64,000 bases of DNA from Microbacterium salsuginis (GTDB taxonomy: Bacteria > Actinomycetota > Actinomycetes > Actinomycetales > Microbacteriaceae). Shown piece by piece: positions 33,489-45,500 of the stretch (its first letter is position 1; every line of letters begins with the position of its first letter). Below the pieces are notes generated by a model. The model was not told the DNA's origin. It did not search any database and worked only from the letters and a program-made list of their open reading frames with translations. Where the stretch lies: NCBI RefSeq assembly GCF_012524205.1, contig NZ_JABACI010000001.1, positions 434,001-498,000 on the forward strand, given 5' to 3'. The translations under genes were made by a program, and so were the position numbers.

Positions 33489-34597
33489 AGGCGCGGCAGC
33501 ACGGCGCGCGCGTCGACCGAGGTCATCCCCGTCGCGGTGAGCAGGTCGACCGCCAGTGGGCGCAGCGCGGTGATGAGATTCTGCTCGCTCATCGATCCGT
33601 CCGGCAGGATCGCGCGCGGGTCGAGCCGGGCTGCCACGACGCGGACGGCCTCGCGCGCGACGGGCTGCAGCGAGATGTCGTCGAGGCTCTCCTCCACCAG
33701 CGTCGCTGCGCGCATGAGGTCGGCCAGCACCTCGGCCAGAACGGGCCGTCGCTGCCCGTCGTCGCACAGGTAGACCGCGCGACGGGCGACGACCCGGAGA
33801 TTGCGCGTGGCCAGATCCATCGCGTCCAGCACGGCGCGATGGCGCCTCAGCTCGGCGCGCTGCGGACGCAGCCACGGCGAGAAGGACGAGACGGCGATGC
33901 TCGACTCCAATGATGCCCGCCAGTTGTCGACGTGCGGTGCGATCGCGCGCGCCTTCTCCAGGCCCCGCGCCGCCCGCAGACCGTCGCCGCGACGAAGGGC
34001 CTGGACGATCGTGCGCGCGGCGTCGGCGGCCGCGGCGAAGACGGTGCGCCCGTCGCGCACCTCTTCGCGACGCGGGTTTCGCGGGATGAGCGCGGTCGCC
34101 GCGAGCGCCGCGACCCCGCCGACCGCGCCGTCGATCAGGCGATCGAAGGGCTGGGCGGCCGGCAGCGACATGACGATGACCGCCTGCACGGCGGCCATGA
34201 TGGCGAACGGCGGGTAGGGCGAGAGGAATCGGGCGACGAACAAGGTCGCACCCAGCGCGAGGGCGAGCTGCCACCAGCCGGGGCCGACGACGAGCACGAA
34301 CGCGTCCGCGACCACGATGCCCACCAGCATCCCGATCACCGTCTCGAGCACGCGCCGCGGTCGCGCGTCGCGCACCAGCCCCAGGCTCGAGATCGTCACC
34401 GTCGCCGCCAGCAGCGGCGCTGGATGCCCGAGCACGTACAGCGAGAACGCCCACGCGGCGGTGGCGGCGACGGTGATCTGAACGATCGCGATCGCCGAGT
34501 CCCGCACACGCCCGATGTTCGGTCGCAGGTCCAGGCGTGCCCGCCACCCCGTCGGCACCGCCCGGGTGACCGGAGCCGAGTCGGCGTCGCCGCTCAC
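33485..34597 (-). CDS. FUSC-family membrane protein (aromatic acid exporter-like)
   Basis: A 370-residue protein with six N-terminal membrane segments (about 25-165; ATAAWAFSLYVLGHPAPLL, VIGMLVGIVVADAFVLVVG) and a cytosolic helical C-terminal domain. The LIPRNPRREEVRDG junction after the sixth segment is typical of the FUSC/ArAE group, related to fusaric-acid and p-hydroxybenzoate efflux proteins. GTG 34597 is 5 bases after the ygfZ stop, so the two are cotranscribed. Cargo unknown. Confidence 0.82.
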   Translation of the reverse strand: MSGDADSAPVTRAVPTGWRARLDLRPNIGRVRDSAIAIVQITVAATAAWAFSLYVLGHPAPLLAATVTISSLGLVRDARPRRVLETVIGMLVGIVVADAFVLVVGPGWWQLALALGATLFVARFLSPYPPFAIMAAVQAVIVMSLPAAQPFDRLIDGAVGGVAALAATALIPRNPRREEVRDGRTVFAAAADAARTIVQALRRGDGLRAARGLEKARAIAPHVDNWRASLESSIAVSSFSPWLRPQRAELRRHRAVLDAMDLATRNLRVVARRAVYLCDDGQRRPVLAEVLADLMRAATLVEESLDDISLQPVAREAVRVVAARLDPRAILPDGSMSEQNLITALRPLAVDLLTATGMTSVDARAVLPRL

Positions 34598-34602
34598 GGC
34601 GC

Positions 34603-35706
34603 CTACTGGGCCGCCGGCCGGCGCGAGAGCCTGGTCAGACGCGGCACGTTGGCCGTCGCTCCCGCGTCCGGTGGCACCACGACCTCCTGCGCCGCCGCGA
34701 TCACGCCGTCCTCGGTGTCGACCGTGAGCTCGGCGTCGACGGCGACCGAGCGCCGCACCACGGCGAGGGCGATGGGGCCTTCCTCGTGGTGGAACGCGGC
34801 GGAGGTCACCGCTCCCACCTCGTCGCCGTTCACCCGCACCGCGGCGCCGCGGACGGGAAGAACGCTGTTGCTGCCGTCCAGCTGCAGCGCCACGAGGCGC
34901 CGAGGCGGGTGTCCGAGGTTGTGCACCTTCGCGACGGTCTCCTGGCCGCGGTAGCAGCCCTTCTCGAGGTGCACGGCGGTGCGCAGCCAGTCCACCTCGT
35001 GCGGCAGTGCGCGCTCGTCGACCTCGCTCGCCCAGCGCGGGCGCCAAGCCGCCACGCGCAGCGCGTCGGCGGCCACGAGCCCCGCCAGCGCGAGGTCACC
35101 GGCGACGGCGGCCTGCAGCATCCGGGTCTCTTCCTCGTGCGTGACGATCGCCTCGGCCCACGCACGGTCGGCGCCGGGGTGCGGCTCGACCGCCGCGTAC
35201 GCGTGCCCGCCGACCGCGACGGCCGGCCACGGGTCGGTCCACACCAGCGGCAGCCCGGCCGGCGCTGCCGGGCTGATGTTCGCGAGCGCCGCAGGAGTCC
35301 CGCCGACGACAGCGTGGTCATCGGCTTCGCGAGGATCCACGCGCAGCCGGAAGCGCATCTTGCGGAGCCAGCCGAGCAGCCCCTCGGCGTCGCCCCGGTC
35401 GACGATGAGCCAGGTCGTCTCGCCGTCGTCGAGGACGGATGCCGCGTGCTCCACGCGTCCCTGCGGGTCGAGCACGAGCATCTCGGTGCTGACACCGGGC
35501 GCCAGATGCGCGAGGGACTGCGACGACAGCGAATCCAGCCACGAGAGCCGGTCCTCACCCGACACCGCGAGCACGGCTCGGTCGCCGAGGGGGGCCAGCG
35601 CCTCGCCGGAGGCCAGGCGACGCTGCTCCACGACCGGGTTGCCGAGGTGCTGCAGGCCGGCCTCGTCGATGACGGCGCCGGGCAGCTCCGAGTACGCGGC
35701 GCCCAT
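34603..35706 (-). CDS. ygfZ: Folate-binding YgfZ/GcvT-like protein
   Basis: A 367-residue tetrahydrofolate-binding protein used in assembly or repair of certain iron-sulfur enzymes. The family signature KGCYxGQE is present as LEKGCYRGQETV, and the N-terminal GcvT-like fold (VLAVSGEDRLSWLDSLSSQ, LDPQGRVEHAA) is clear. ATG 35706 overlaps the upstream stop (TGATG). Neighbours (nitrobindin-like gene, pabC and GlnR-type gene nearby) match the gene set around Rv0811c-Rv0818 in Mycobacterium tuberculosis. Confidence 0.92.
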   Translation of the reverse strand: MGAAYSELPGAVIDEAGLQHLGNPVVEQRRLASGEALAPLGDRAVLAVSGEDRLSWLDSLSSQSLAHLAPGVSTEMLVLDPQGRVEHAASVLDDGETTWLIVDRGDAEGLLGWLRKMRFRLRVDPREADDHAVVGGTPAALANISPAAPAGLPLVWTDPWPAVAVGGHAYAAVEPHPGADRAWAEAIVTHEEETRMLQAAVAGDLALAGLVAADALRVAAWRPRWASEVDERALPHEVDWLRTAVHLEKGCYRGQETVAKVHNLGHPPRRLVALQLDGSNSVLPVRGAAVRVNGDEVGAVTSAAFHHEEGPIALAVVRRSVAVDAELTVDTEDGVIAAAQEVVVPPDAGATANVPRLTRLSRRPAAQ

Positions 35707-36311
35707 CACTCGGCCCGCGCGAGACGCGCCGACGCGTGGGCGCCCAGTTCGTGGCCGAGGGCGGCGATGTCCCACGCCCACAGCAGGTGGCCGTCGACGA
35801 GGCCGTACATCCGAGTGGCCGCCGCGTACGCCTTCGCGCCGGCAGGACGCACGACCGCGTCGGTCGCGATATCGATGCGGGGTCCGCGGATCTGGCCGAG
35901 ATACAGCTCGCTCACCCCGTCGGCGTGGACGATGACGGCCTCGATGTCGAACCCGCCCTCCGGGTTGCGCAGCAGCTCCACGTCGTCGGCGGTGCGAGAC
36001 ACCGAGGGCGCTGCCGGCGGCAGCAGGCCCGGACCGGCATCCGAGTCCCCCGCAGGGCGCGAGAGTCGCCAGTAGCCCATCTCTGCGACGAGGCGGGTGC
36101 GCGAGCCGTCAGGGGTGCCGTCGTCGTGCAGCCAGGCCTCGGCCGAGTAGTTCAGATAGTCGCCGCCGTCATGGCTGAAGCTCACGCGGTGCGTGAACTC
36201 GCCGGTGAACTCGTGATCGCCGTAGTCGATCACGCCGGTGCCGTCCCACACTCCCACGAGCCACGACAGGGGCACGAGGTCGGCGGGAAGGTCGGTCGGC
36301 AGCTCGATCAC
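35706..36311 (-). CDS. Nitrobindin-like (FABP/THAP4 heme-binding barrel) protein
   Basis: A 201-residue beta-barrel protein. The family signature GVWDGTG (GxWxGxG) comes early after SWLVGVW, and the barrel closes with TRMYGLVDGHLLWAWDIAALG. Bacterial nitrobindins bind ferric heme through a C-terminal His and may detoxify peroxynitrite. A His near the C-terminus (ALGHELGAH) fits the heme-ligand position. There is an insert around residues 85-105 rich in Gly/Pro. GTG 36311 start; 11 bases downstream of a 37-residue membrane protein gene. Confidence 0.88.
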   Translation of the reverse strand: MIELPTDLPADLVPLSWLVGVWDGTGVIDYGDHEFTGEFTHRVSFSHDGGDYLNYSAEAWLHDDGTPDGSRTRLVAEMGYWRLSRPAGDSDAGPGLLPPAAPSVSRTADDVELLRNPEGGFDIEAVIVHADGVSELYLGQIRGPRIDIATDAVVRPAGAKAYAAATRMYGLVDGHLLWAWDIAALGHELGAHASARLARAE

Positions 36312-36322
36312 GACGCGACCCG

Positions 36323-36436
36323 TCAGCGCTGGCCGCGGTACAGGTTCTTCACGACCACCGCGGACACGAAGACGATCGCGAGCGACGCGAGGCCGAGCAG
36401 GCCCACGAAGAACAGTTCGAGCGCGACGAGATCCAT
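36323..36436 (-). CDS. 37-residue single-pass membrane protein
   Basis: A small ORF from ATG 36436 to TGA 36323. The product starts MDLVALELFFVGLLGLASLA and continues IVFVSAVVVKNLYRGQR: one long hydrophobic helix with a short acidic N-terminus and a basic C-terminus, which predicts N-out/C-in insertion. It sits tightly between the 96-residue membrane protein and the nitrobindin gene on the same strand (10-11 base gaps), which supports it as a real cotranscribed gene. Function unknown. Confidence 0.65.
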   Translation of the reverse strand: MDLVALELFFVGLLGLASLAIVFVSAVVVKNLYRGQR

Positions 36437-36446
36437 GCGAACGAGT

Positions 36447-36737
36447 CTAGCCGGGAACGATCGATGCGAGACCGAATCCCAGGCTGATGACGCCCATCAC
36501 CAGGGCGGCCCCGAGGACGCTGGCTGCGACCCGCTCGGTGAAGCCCTGCGAACGGCCGGACCACAGCTGGATCGCGAACGCCGCGACGAGGCATCCGCCG
36601 AGCCCGACCGCGAGCCATGCGCCGCGCCATTGCGCCGCCGCGAACACACCGACCACCACGCCGATGAGAGCCGCGAGGACCCACACGGCGATGACGCCGC
36701 CGAGCGTTCGACGGGGAGCGAGTTCCGGCACAGCCAC
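36447..36737 (-). CDS. 96-residue membrane protein, three predicted helices
   Basis: A small protein with three membrane helices (about 13-34, 38-58 and 68-90: [59 protein letters not shown]). GTG 36737 is preferred; an in-frame GTG two codons later is equally possible. It is first in the minus-strand run leading to ygfZ and FUSC. I do not recognise the family. Confidence 0.65.
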   Translation of the reverse strand: MAVPELAPRRTLGGVIAVWVLAALIGVVVGVFAAAQWRGAWLAVGLGGCLVAAFAIQLWSGRSQGFTERVAASVLGAALVMGVISLGFGLASIVPG

Positions 36738-36873
36738 ACGCCTATCTTCGCGCACGAGGGACCCGCGCGCACCAGACCGGATGTCGCGGCGCGTCTCCAC
36801 GGCGGATTGGCCGCGCCGCGCACGCCCTACACTGGGGGCACGGCGCTCGCCCACGCGCCGGGAAGGCGACGCA

Positions 36874-37572
36874 TTGGCACAGCTCCTGGTCCTCAGTTCC
36901 GCACAGGGAGGCGGCCCCGTCCTGCCGTCTCTCGAGTTGCTGAGCCACCGTGTGCGCCAGATCCCGGCCGAACCCGCGCAGCTGGTCAACGCCCCGAGCG
37001 CCGACATCATCTTCGTGGATGCCCGCGTCGACCTCGTCGGCGCGAAGTCTCTCTGCAAGATCCTCAACACGACGGGCCTGGACGCCCCGCTGCTGCTGGT
37101 GGTCACCGAGGGCGGGCTCACCGCCGTCTCGACGGACTGGGGCGTCGACGACGTCATCCTCGTCACCGCCGGACCGGCCGAGGTGGACGCCCGGATCCGG
37201 CTCGCAGTCGGACGCCAGTCGGCAGAACAGGTGTCGACCCGCATCCAGACCTCCGGCATCACGATCGACGAGTCGTCGTACTCGGCCAAGGTGCACGGCA
37301 AACCGCTGGACCTGACGTACAAGGAGTTCCAGCTCCTCCACTTCTTCGCGACGCACCCCTCCCGCGTGTTCACGCGCGAGCAGCTGCTCAGCGAAGTGTG
37401 GGGCTACGACTACTTCGGCGGCACGCGCACCGTCGACGTGCACGTGCGGCGCCTGCGCGCCAAGCTGGGCGATCTCGAGCAGCTCATCGGCACGGTGCGC
37501 AATGTCGGCTACCGGTTCAACGTGTACGAGGACGACCAGATCCCCGCACCCCGCGAGCGCAGCCAGACCTGA
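36874..37572 (+). CDS. glnR: GlnR-type orphan response regulator
   Basis: A 232-residue OmpR-family regulator read from a TTG start with GGAAGG seven bases upstream; there is no ATG or GTG nearby. The receiver part (1-120) is degenerate and matches the actinobacterial GlnR pattern ([50 protein letters not shown]); the winged helix (about 130-225) is strong ([51 protein letters not shown]). GlnR controls nitrogen-assimilation genes, without a cognate kinase, in Mycobacterium and Streptomyces. No kinase lies next to it here. Its targets in the window were not searched for exhaustively. Confidence 0.88.
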   Translation: MAQLLVLSSAQGGGPVLPSLELLSHRVRQIPAEPAQLVNAPSADIIFVDARVDLVGAKSLCKILNTTGLDAPLLLVVTEGGLTAVSTDWGVDDVILVTAGPAEVDARIRLAVGRQSAEQVSTRIQTSGITIDESSYSAKVHGKPLDLTYKEFQLLHFFATHPSRVFTREQLLSEVWGYDYFGGTRTVDVHVRRLRAKLGDLEQLIGTVRNVGYRFNVYEDDQIPAPRERSQT

Positions 37573-37623
37573 CCGCGGCGTCTTGTTCACACTCTCGTCA
37601 CGCGACCCTGCAATGATGAGGGA

Positions 37624-39785
<2,162 letters not shown>

Positions 39786-39789
<4 letters not shown>

Positions 39790-40724
39790 CCGAGACCGCG
39801 GTGTACGCGGCCGGTGGAGTTGTCTGGCGCATCGTCGACGGCAAGCTCCGCGTGCTCCTGATCCACCGCACGAAGTACCGCGACGTCACGCTGCCCAAGG
39901 GCAAGGTCGATCCCGGCGAGATGCTCGCCGAGACGGCGGCCCGCGAGATCCACGAAGAGACCGGCATCCGGGTCTCGCTCGGCGTGCCCGTGGGAGTCTC
40001 GCGCTATCACCTGCCGAGCAAGCGCACCAAGATCGTGCACTACTGGTCGGCACACGCGACGGATGACGCGATCCGCGCCTCCACATTCGTGCCCAACAAA
40101 GAGATCGCCGCGCTGGAATGGATGTCGCCCAAGAAGGCGCTCTCGCGGCTGAGCTACCCCGTCGACATCGAGATCCTCGAATACTTCGTGCGGCTCGTCG
40201 AAGAGGGTGTGCTCGGCACCTTCCCCATCATCGTCCTCCGGCATGCCAAGGCGGTCGGCCGCGACGAATGGCAGGGGAAGGATGCCGCCCGCCCGCTGTC
40301 GCCCCGCGGAGTGAGGCAGGCCGGCTCGATCGTCGGCCCGCTGCAGGCCTTCGGCGCCCGCAAGCTGATCTCGAGCCCGGCAGAGCGCTGTGTGGCGACG
40401 CTGACGCCGCTCGCGGCGGTGCTCGGACGCAAGATCGAGACGTCCAAGCTCATCGGCCAGGCTGCGTGGGAGAAGGGCGCTTCGGATGCGCGTGCCGTCG
40501 TCGGCGATCGCGTCCGCGCCCGCAAGCCGGTGGTGCTCTGCAGCCACGGGCCCGTCCTGCCCGACATCCTCAGTGAGATCGCCCTCGCGACCGGCACGCT
40601 GCGCGGGTCGTACCTGGGCAGCGCCTCCGCACTGGAGCCCGCAGCGTTCTCGGTCGTGCATCTGTCGACCGACAACCCCGGCTCCGGCATCGTGGCGATC
40701 GAGACGCACGAGCCGAAGGTGTGA
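39786..40724 (+). CDS. mutT1: MutT1-type Nudix hydrolase fused to a histidine phosphatase
   Basis: A 312-residue two-domain protein. Residues 1-140 are a Nudix domain, with the box at 39-61 (GKVDPGE then [11 protein letters not shown]); residues 150-312 are a histidine phosphatase with [12 protein letters not shown] and SHGPVLPD. Mycobacterial MutT1 (about 317 residues, same layout, next to ppk1) hydrolyses 8-oxo-dGTP and diadenosine polyphosphates. The phosphatase RHG motif reads RHA here, as in related family members. Probably a nucleotide-pool sanitiser, translated together with ppk1. Confidence 0.93.
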
Positions 40725-41341
40725 CCGAGCCCGCGGACGGCGCGAATCCGCCCCCGCCGATTCGCACCGCGTGGGCCCTCGTTCCCGCCGGAGAGCCGCG
40801 GCGCGACATCGCGCGGCGGCTGCTGAGAGACCTGACCGGGCCCGACGTCCGGATCTGGCAGGTGTGCCCGGAGTGCGGCGGTCCGCACGGCCCGGTACGA
40901 CTGTCGACAGCCGGTCTGCGCGGTGCCGTCGCGTACGCCGGCACGATCGCCGTCGCCGCGGTGACCGACCTCCCCGGGTCGGGATTCGGAATCGACGCGG
41001 AGGCCGCGGTCGACTCGCGGCGCGATGCCGCAGGACTGCGGGGTGTGCTGGGACCCGGATCCGAGCCGTCGGTCCGGGATTGGGTTCGCGTCGAGGCAGC
41101 GCTGAAGGCGACGGGACGCGGTCTTCGGATCGACCCGTCCACCGTCGTCGTGTCGCCGGATCAGGACGGCTCGTGGACCGCGACGGTGCCCGGCCTGCCG
41201 CATCCCCTGCTCGGCTGGGACCTGGCTGGTCCGCCGGCCGTCCTGCTGAGCGCGGCGATCCTCCCCGGCGGGCGTTCGATCGGCGCCCTCACCGGCCGTG
41301 CGGGAAGGGCGGCAGAGCCGCGACATCGATCCAGCGGGTGA
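40721..41341 (+). CDS. 4'-phosphopantetheinyl transferase (Sfp/AcpT superfamily)
   Basis: A 206-residue protein that attaches phosphopantetheine to carrier-domain serines. Marks: N-terminal CPECGGPHGPVRLS (the actinobacterial C..CG..HG block), the Mg-binding GIDAEA, and WVRVEAALKATGRGLRID, the W.xKEA..K..G.GL motif with its first K replaced by Val/Arg context. GTG 40721 overlaps the mutT1 stop (GTGA). Its last 53 bases overlap the convergent M1 aminopeptidase gene. The carrier domain of the peptide synthetase at 42596-46552 is the obvious client. Confidence 0.82.
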   Translation: MTEPADGANPPPPIRTAWALVPAGEPRRDIARRLLRDLTGPDVRIWQVCPECGGPHGPVRLSTAGLRGAVAYAGTIAVAAVTDLPGSGFGIDAEAAVDSRRDAAGLRGVLGPGSEPSVRDWVRVEAALKATGRGLRIDPSTVVVSPDQDGSWTATVPGLPHPLLGWDLAGPPAVLLSAAILPGGRSIGALTGRAGRAAEPRHRSSG

Positions 41342-42599
41342 GCAATGCCTCAGCCGCGCCTCCCAGCTCCGCGGCAACGAAGGACCGAAACTCCTCGGTG
41401 GTCACGGTGTGGTGGACACGCGAGGCGATCCAGCTGCGCAGCATCGCGAAGAACGCGGTGTCCCCGGCCACCGCGCGCAGCGCATGCAGCGCGAGAGCGC
41501 CCCGCTTGTACAGGCGGTCGTCGAACATAAGCTCCGGGCCGGGATCGGACACCACGAGGTCGTGCGCGAGGACCGCGAGTCCCTCGTAGTGGCGCCGCGC
41601 GCACTCGTCGGCGCTCGCGCCGCCCGATGCCTCGGCCCACAGCCACTCGGCGTAGCACGCGAACCCCTCGTTGAGCCAGATGTCGCGCCAGCGCGCCACG
41701 CCGATGCTGTTGCCGAACCACTGATGCGCGAGCTCGTGGGCCACGAGCCGCTCGGAGTCGGCGTCGAGGTGGTTGGCCCCGAACACCGCCATCCCCTGAG
41801 CCTCGAGCGGGATCTCCAGCTCGTCGGGGGTCACCACGAGCGTGCAGGACTCCAGCGGATAGGGGCCGAACGTGGACTCGAACAACCGGAGCATGCGCGG
41901 CACGGGCTCGAACGCCGCATCGACGTCCGCGCGGAGCGCCGGCGGGTGCACAGTCGACACCGGCACCCCCGCTCGGCCGACAGTGGAGGGGAGCAGGCGC
42001 GTCTCGTACCGGCCCACATGGACGGCGGTCAGATAGGTCGCGGTCGGATCATCCGATCGGAAGGTCCTCGCCTCGAACTGCCCCCGGCGCGCCGAGCCGA
42101 TCAGAGCGCCGGTCGCCACCGCGCTGTAGCCGGCATCCGTGGCGATCGTGATCGTGTAGCGTGCCCGATCGTCGGGACGATCGTTGCACGGGAACCACGT
42201 GGGTGCACCGGTCGGCTGCGACGCCACCAGCGCGCCGTCCTCGAGTTCTTCGAAACCGATGGTGCCCCATCGCGTCCGGCGCGGAGCCGGCGTCCCGGCA
42301 TACGTGATCTCGACCGAGAACCGCTCCCCCGCTTCCATGCGCCGAGGGAGCGTCACCCGGAGCTTGCGAGGGCCTTGCGTGAACCGCGTGCGCCGGTCTC
42401 CGTCCACCCGGACGCGCGAGGCCCGCAGGCCGATGAGGTCCAACCCCACCGAGGACGTCGCGACGGCGGCGACGGCGTTGACCACCGCCCTGCCCTCGAG
42501 GCGATTCGTCCTCACCCGGTACGACACGTCGAGTTCGTACGACTCGACGTCGAATGCGGGGTCTCCGCTCTGCGGAGCGTAGCTGTCGTGATCGATCAC
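41289..42599 (-). CDS. M1-family zinc aminopeptidase (short form)
   Basis: A 436-residue metallopeptidase with the M1 N-terminal saddle (about 15-205) and thermolysin-like domain. The zinc site is VAHELAHQWFGN (HEXXH at 288-292) plus WLNEGFACYAEWL (E311); the exopeptidase GxMEN loop appears in altered form as EAQGMAVFG. The large C-terminal helical domain of classical PepN is absent. No signal peptide, so it should be cytosolic. The GTG start at 42599 overlaps the synthetase stop as GTGA, so the two are translationally coupled; trimming or tailoring of the synthetase product, or recycling, is a reasonable guess. Confidence 0.9.
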   Translation of the reverse strand: MIDHDSYAPQSGDPAFDVESYELDVSYRVRTNRLEGRAVVNAVAAVATSSVGLDLIGLRASRVRVDGDRRTRFTQGPRKLRVTLPRRMEAGERFSVEITYAGTPAPRRTRWGTIGFEELEDGALVASQPTGAPTWFPCNDRPDDRARYTITIATDAGYSAVATGALIGSARRGQFEARTFRSDDPTATYLTAVHVGRYETRLLPSTVGRAGVPVSTVHPPALRADVDAAFEPVPRMLRLFESTFGPYPLESCTLVVTPDELEIPLEAQGMAVFGANHLDADSERLVAHELAHQWFGNSIGVARWRDIWLNEGFACYAEWLWAEASGGASADECARRHYEGLAVLAHDLVVSDPGPELMFDDRLYKRGALALHALRAVAGDTAFFAMLRSWIASRVHHTVTTEEFRSFVAAELGGAAEALLTRWIDVAALPPFPHGR

Positions 42600-45500
42600 G
42601 ATGTCGATTGGTACGCGCGGGCCTTGACCGCCCGCCACGGCCCGATCGGGTTGCCGCTCCACCGGGAGCCGACCGGCACCAGTTCGCCGCGCATGACGAG
42701 GGATGCCGGACCCACCGTCGCGTGCGCGCCGAGGGTCGCCCCGGGCAGCACGACGCTGTGCGGGCCCAGCGTCGCGCCGGCCTCCAAGACGACTGCATCC
42801 ATGCTCATGATTCGATCATGGAAGAGGTGGGTCTGTACGACGCACCCGCGATTCACCGTCGATCCGTCGCCCAGGGTCACGAGGTCGGGTTCGGGAAGCC
42901 AATAGCTCTCGCACCAGACGCCGCGCCCGATCTGCGAGCCGAGCGATCGCAACCACACGGCCAGCGCCGGGGTGCCGGCTGCGGCACGGGCGAACCACGG
43001 TGCGGCCACCATCTCGGTGAAGGTGTCCGACACCTCGGTCCGCCACACGAAGCTCGACCACAGCGGCTGCTCGCCGGGCCGGATCGCGCCGACGATCAGC
43101 CACTTGGCCGCGCTCGAGACGCCGGCGGCGACAGCGCCCGCCGTCAGCAGCACGATCCCCGAGGCGAGCAGGGTCCATACCGGCCCGACAGCCTGCCAGA
43201 GCGCCGCAAGAGTGAAGAGCACCCCGAGCCCGATCGCGCAGGTGACGACGACCGGCACGAAGCGGCACACCTCCCACAGGGTCCGAGCGATCCGCATGCC
43301 CGGGGTCGGACGGTACGTCCGGCTCTCGTCCCCTTCGGCCGACAGGCGCCGCAGGCGCACCGCGGGAGAGCCGAGCCACGAAGAGCCGGGCTTCGCCTTC
43401 AAGGGTGCCGAAGAGAGCACGGCGACGAGTCCGTCACGCGGCACGCGATGCCCGGGGGCGGCCATGCCCGAGTTGCCCAGGAAAGCGCGCTTGCCGATCC
43501 GGACCGGGCCGAGGCGCATCCACCCGCCCCGCAGTTCGTACGAGCCGACCATGGTGTCATCGGCCAGGAATGCCCCGTCGTCGATGCGTGTCATCGAGGG
43601 GATGAGCAGGACGGTGGATGCCTCGACCTCACGACCGACGCGTGCTCCGAGCAGGCGGAGCCAGACCGGCGTGAACAGGCTCGAGTACAGCGGGAACAGG
43701 ACGGTTCGCGCGGAGTCGAGCAGTCGTTCGATGCACCACGCCTGCCACCCGATCCGGCTCCGCACCGGGTGAGTCCCCTCACGCAGGCCGATCGACAGCA
43801 GACGCACCAGGACGACGACCGCTCCGGCGAAGACGATGCCGACCGCGATCACGGCCGGCACCAGCCACGCCAGCGCGCCGAGGAACGCGGCGCCCAGGTC
43901 GGCGGCATCCCGCATCCCCTGCGCGAGCACGAGACCGCCGACGGCGAACGCCGCGATCGGGAGCACACCCAGGGCCACCGACGAGGCGGCATACGCCCAC
44001 AGCCATTGCGGGGACGGTGTGGGCGCATGGTCTGGCCAGTCGGTCTCGATGCCGCCGACGCGTTCAGCCGGTGAGCCCGCCCACGACTGGTCGGCGCGCA
44101 CCCGTCCGAACACCGCGGAACCGGGCGCGATATCGGCGCGCTGCCCGACGCGCGTGCCGGGGGCGAGGGTGCTGCGCGCGCCGATGGTGGCATCGGCGCC
44201 GATGCGGACTTCGCCCACGCGGACCACGTCGCCGTCGATCCAGGTGCCGGTCAGATCGACTTCGGGTTCGATGGCCGCCCCGTCGCCGACATCGAGCATT
44301 CCTGTGATCGGCGGCAGCGTGTGCATGTCGACGCCGCGACCGATCTTCGCACCGAGTGCGCGGGCGTAGTACGTCACCCACGGCGCACCGGCGAGGCCGA
44401 CGGCATCGATCTGGTCGGCGATCTGCTCCGCCAGCCACAGACGCAGATGAACTCCGCCGCCGCGCGGATAGTCGCCCGGTCGCAGCCCGGCCAGCAGCAC
44501 TCGTGCGGCCACGACGGCGATCGACATGCGCCCGAAGGGGGTCGCGAAGATCACGAGGCCGAGCACGAGCACCCACCACGGCACTGTGGGAAGCGCCTCG
44601 AAACCCGGGACGATCTGAAGGAATGCGCCCGCGGTCAGCAGGTAGAGCAGCCAGCGGATGCCGCTCAGGATGAACAGCGGCACTCCGAGCAGAGTCTGAA
44701 CCCATTGGGTCGTGCGCGGTGTGGGCACCGGCTTGTGGAAGTCCGCCGGGGACTCCTCTTCGAGCGGGCCGAGTGCTTTGGCCATCGCGCTCAGCCGAGG
44801 CACATCGTAGATGTCGGCGACCGAGAACTCCGGCACCCGTGCGCGAATCCTCGAGACGAGCTGTGCCGCGGCGAGCGAACCGCCGCCAAGATCGAAGAAG
44901 TCCGCGGAGCGGCCAGGCACCGGCATCCCGAGCACGTCATGCCACTGCTCGGCCAGCCAGGCCTCGGCCGGCGACAGCCCCTCGAGCGGCGTATGCACCC
45001 CCGGCAGCGGCCAGGGCAGCGCGGCGCGATCGACCTTGCCCGAGGTCCGCACGGGCAGCTCTTCCACCAGCGCCAGGAGCGGGACGAGTGCCGTGGGCAA
45101 TCGCTCGGCCAGGAGTGCGCGTGCGTGCGCCCGGTCGAAGTTCTCGCCGGCGCCGCTGACCAGATATCCCACGAGCACGGGCACGCCGGCATCAGTCGAA
45201 CGTACGGCGGCGGCCGCGGCGGTGACCCCCGGAAGATCCTGCAGCGTCGACTCCACCTCGCCCAGCTCGATGCGGCGACCGCCGACCTTGACCTGGTCAT
45301 CGGCGCGTCCCATGAAGACGAGGCCCTCGGCTTCGTAGCGGACCAGATCCCCCGAGCGGTACGCACGATCCCAGCCGAGCGTGGGCATCGGGCCATACTT
45401 CTCGACGTCCTTCACGGGGTCGAGGTAGCGGGCCAGTCCCACGCCTCCGATGATGAGCTCGCCGACCTCGCCCTCGGCCACGCGCTCTCCCGCGCCGTCC

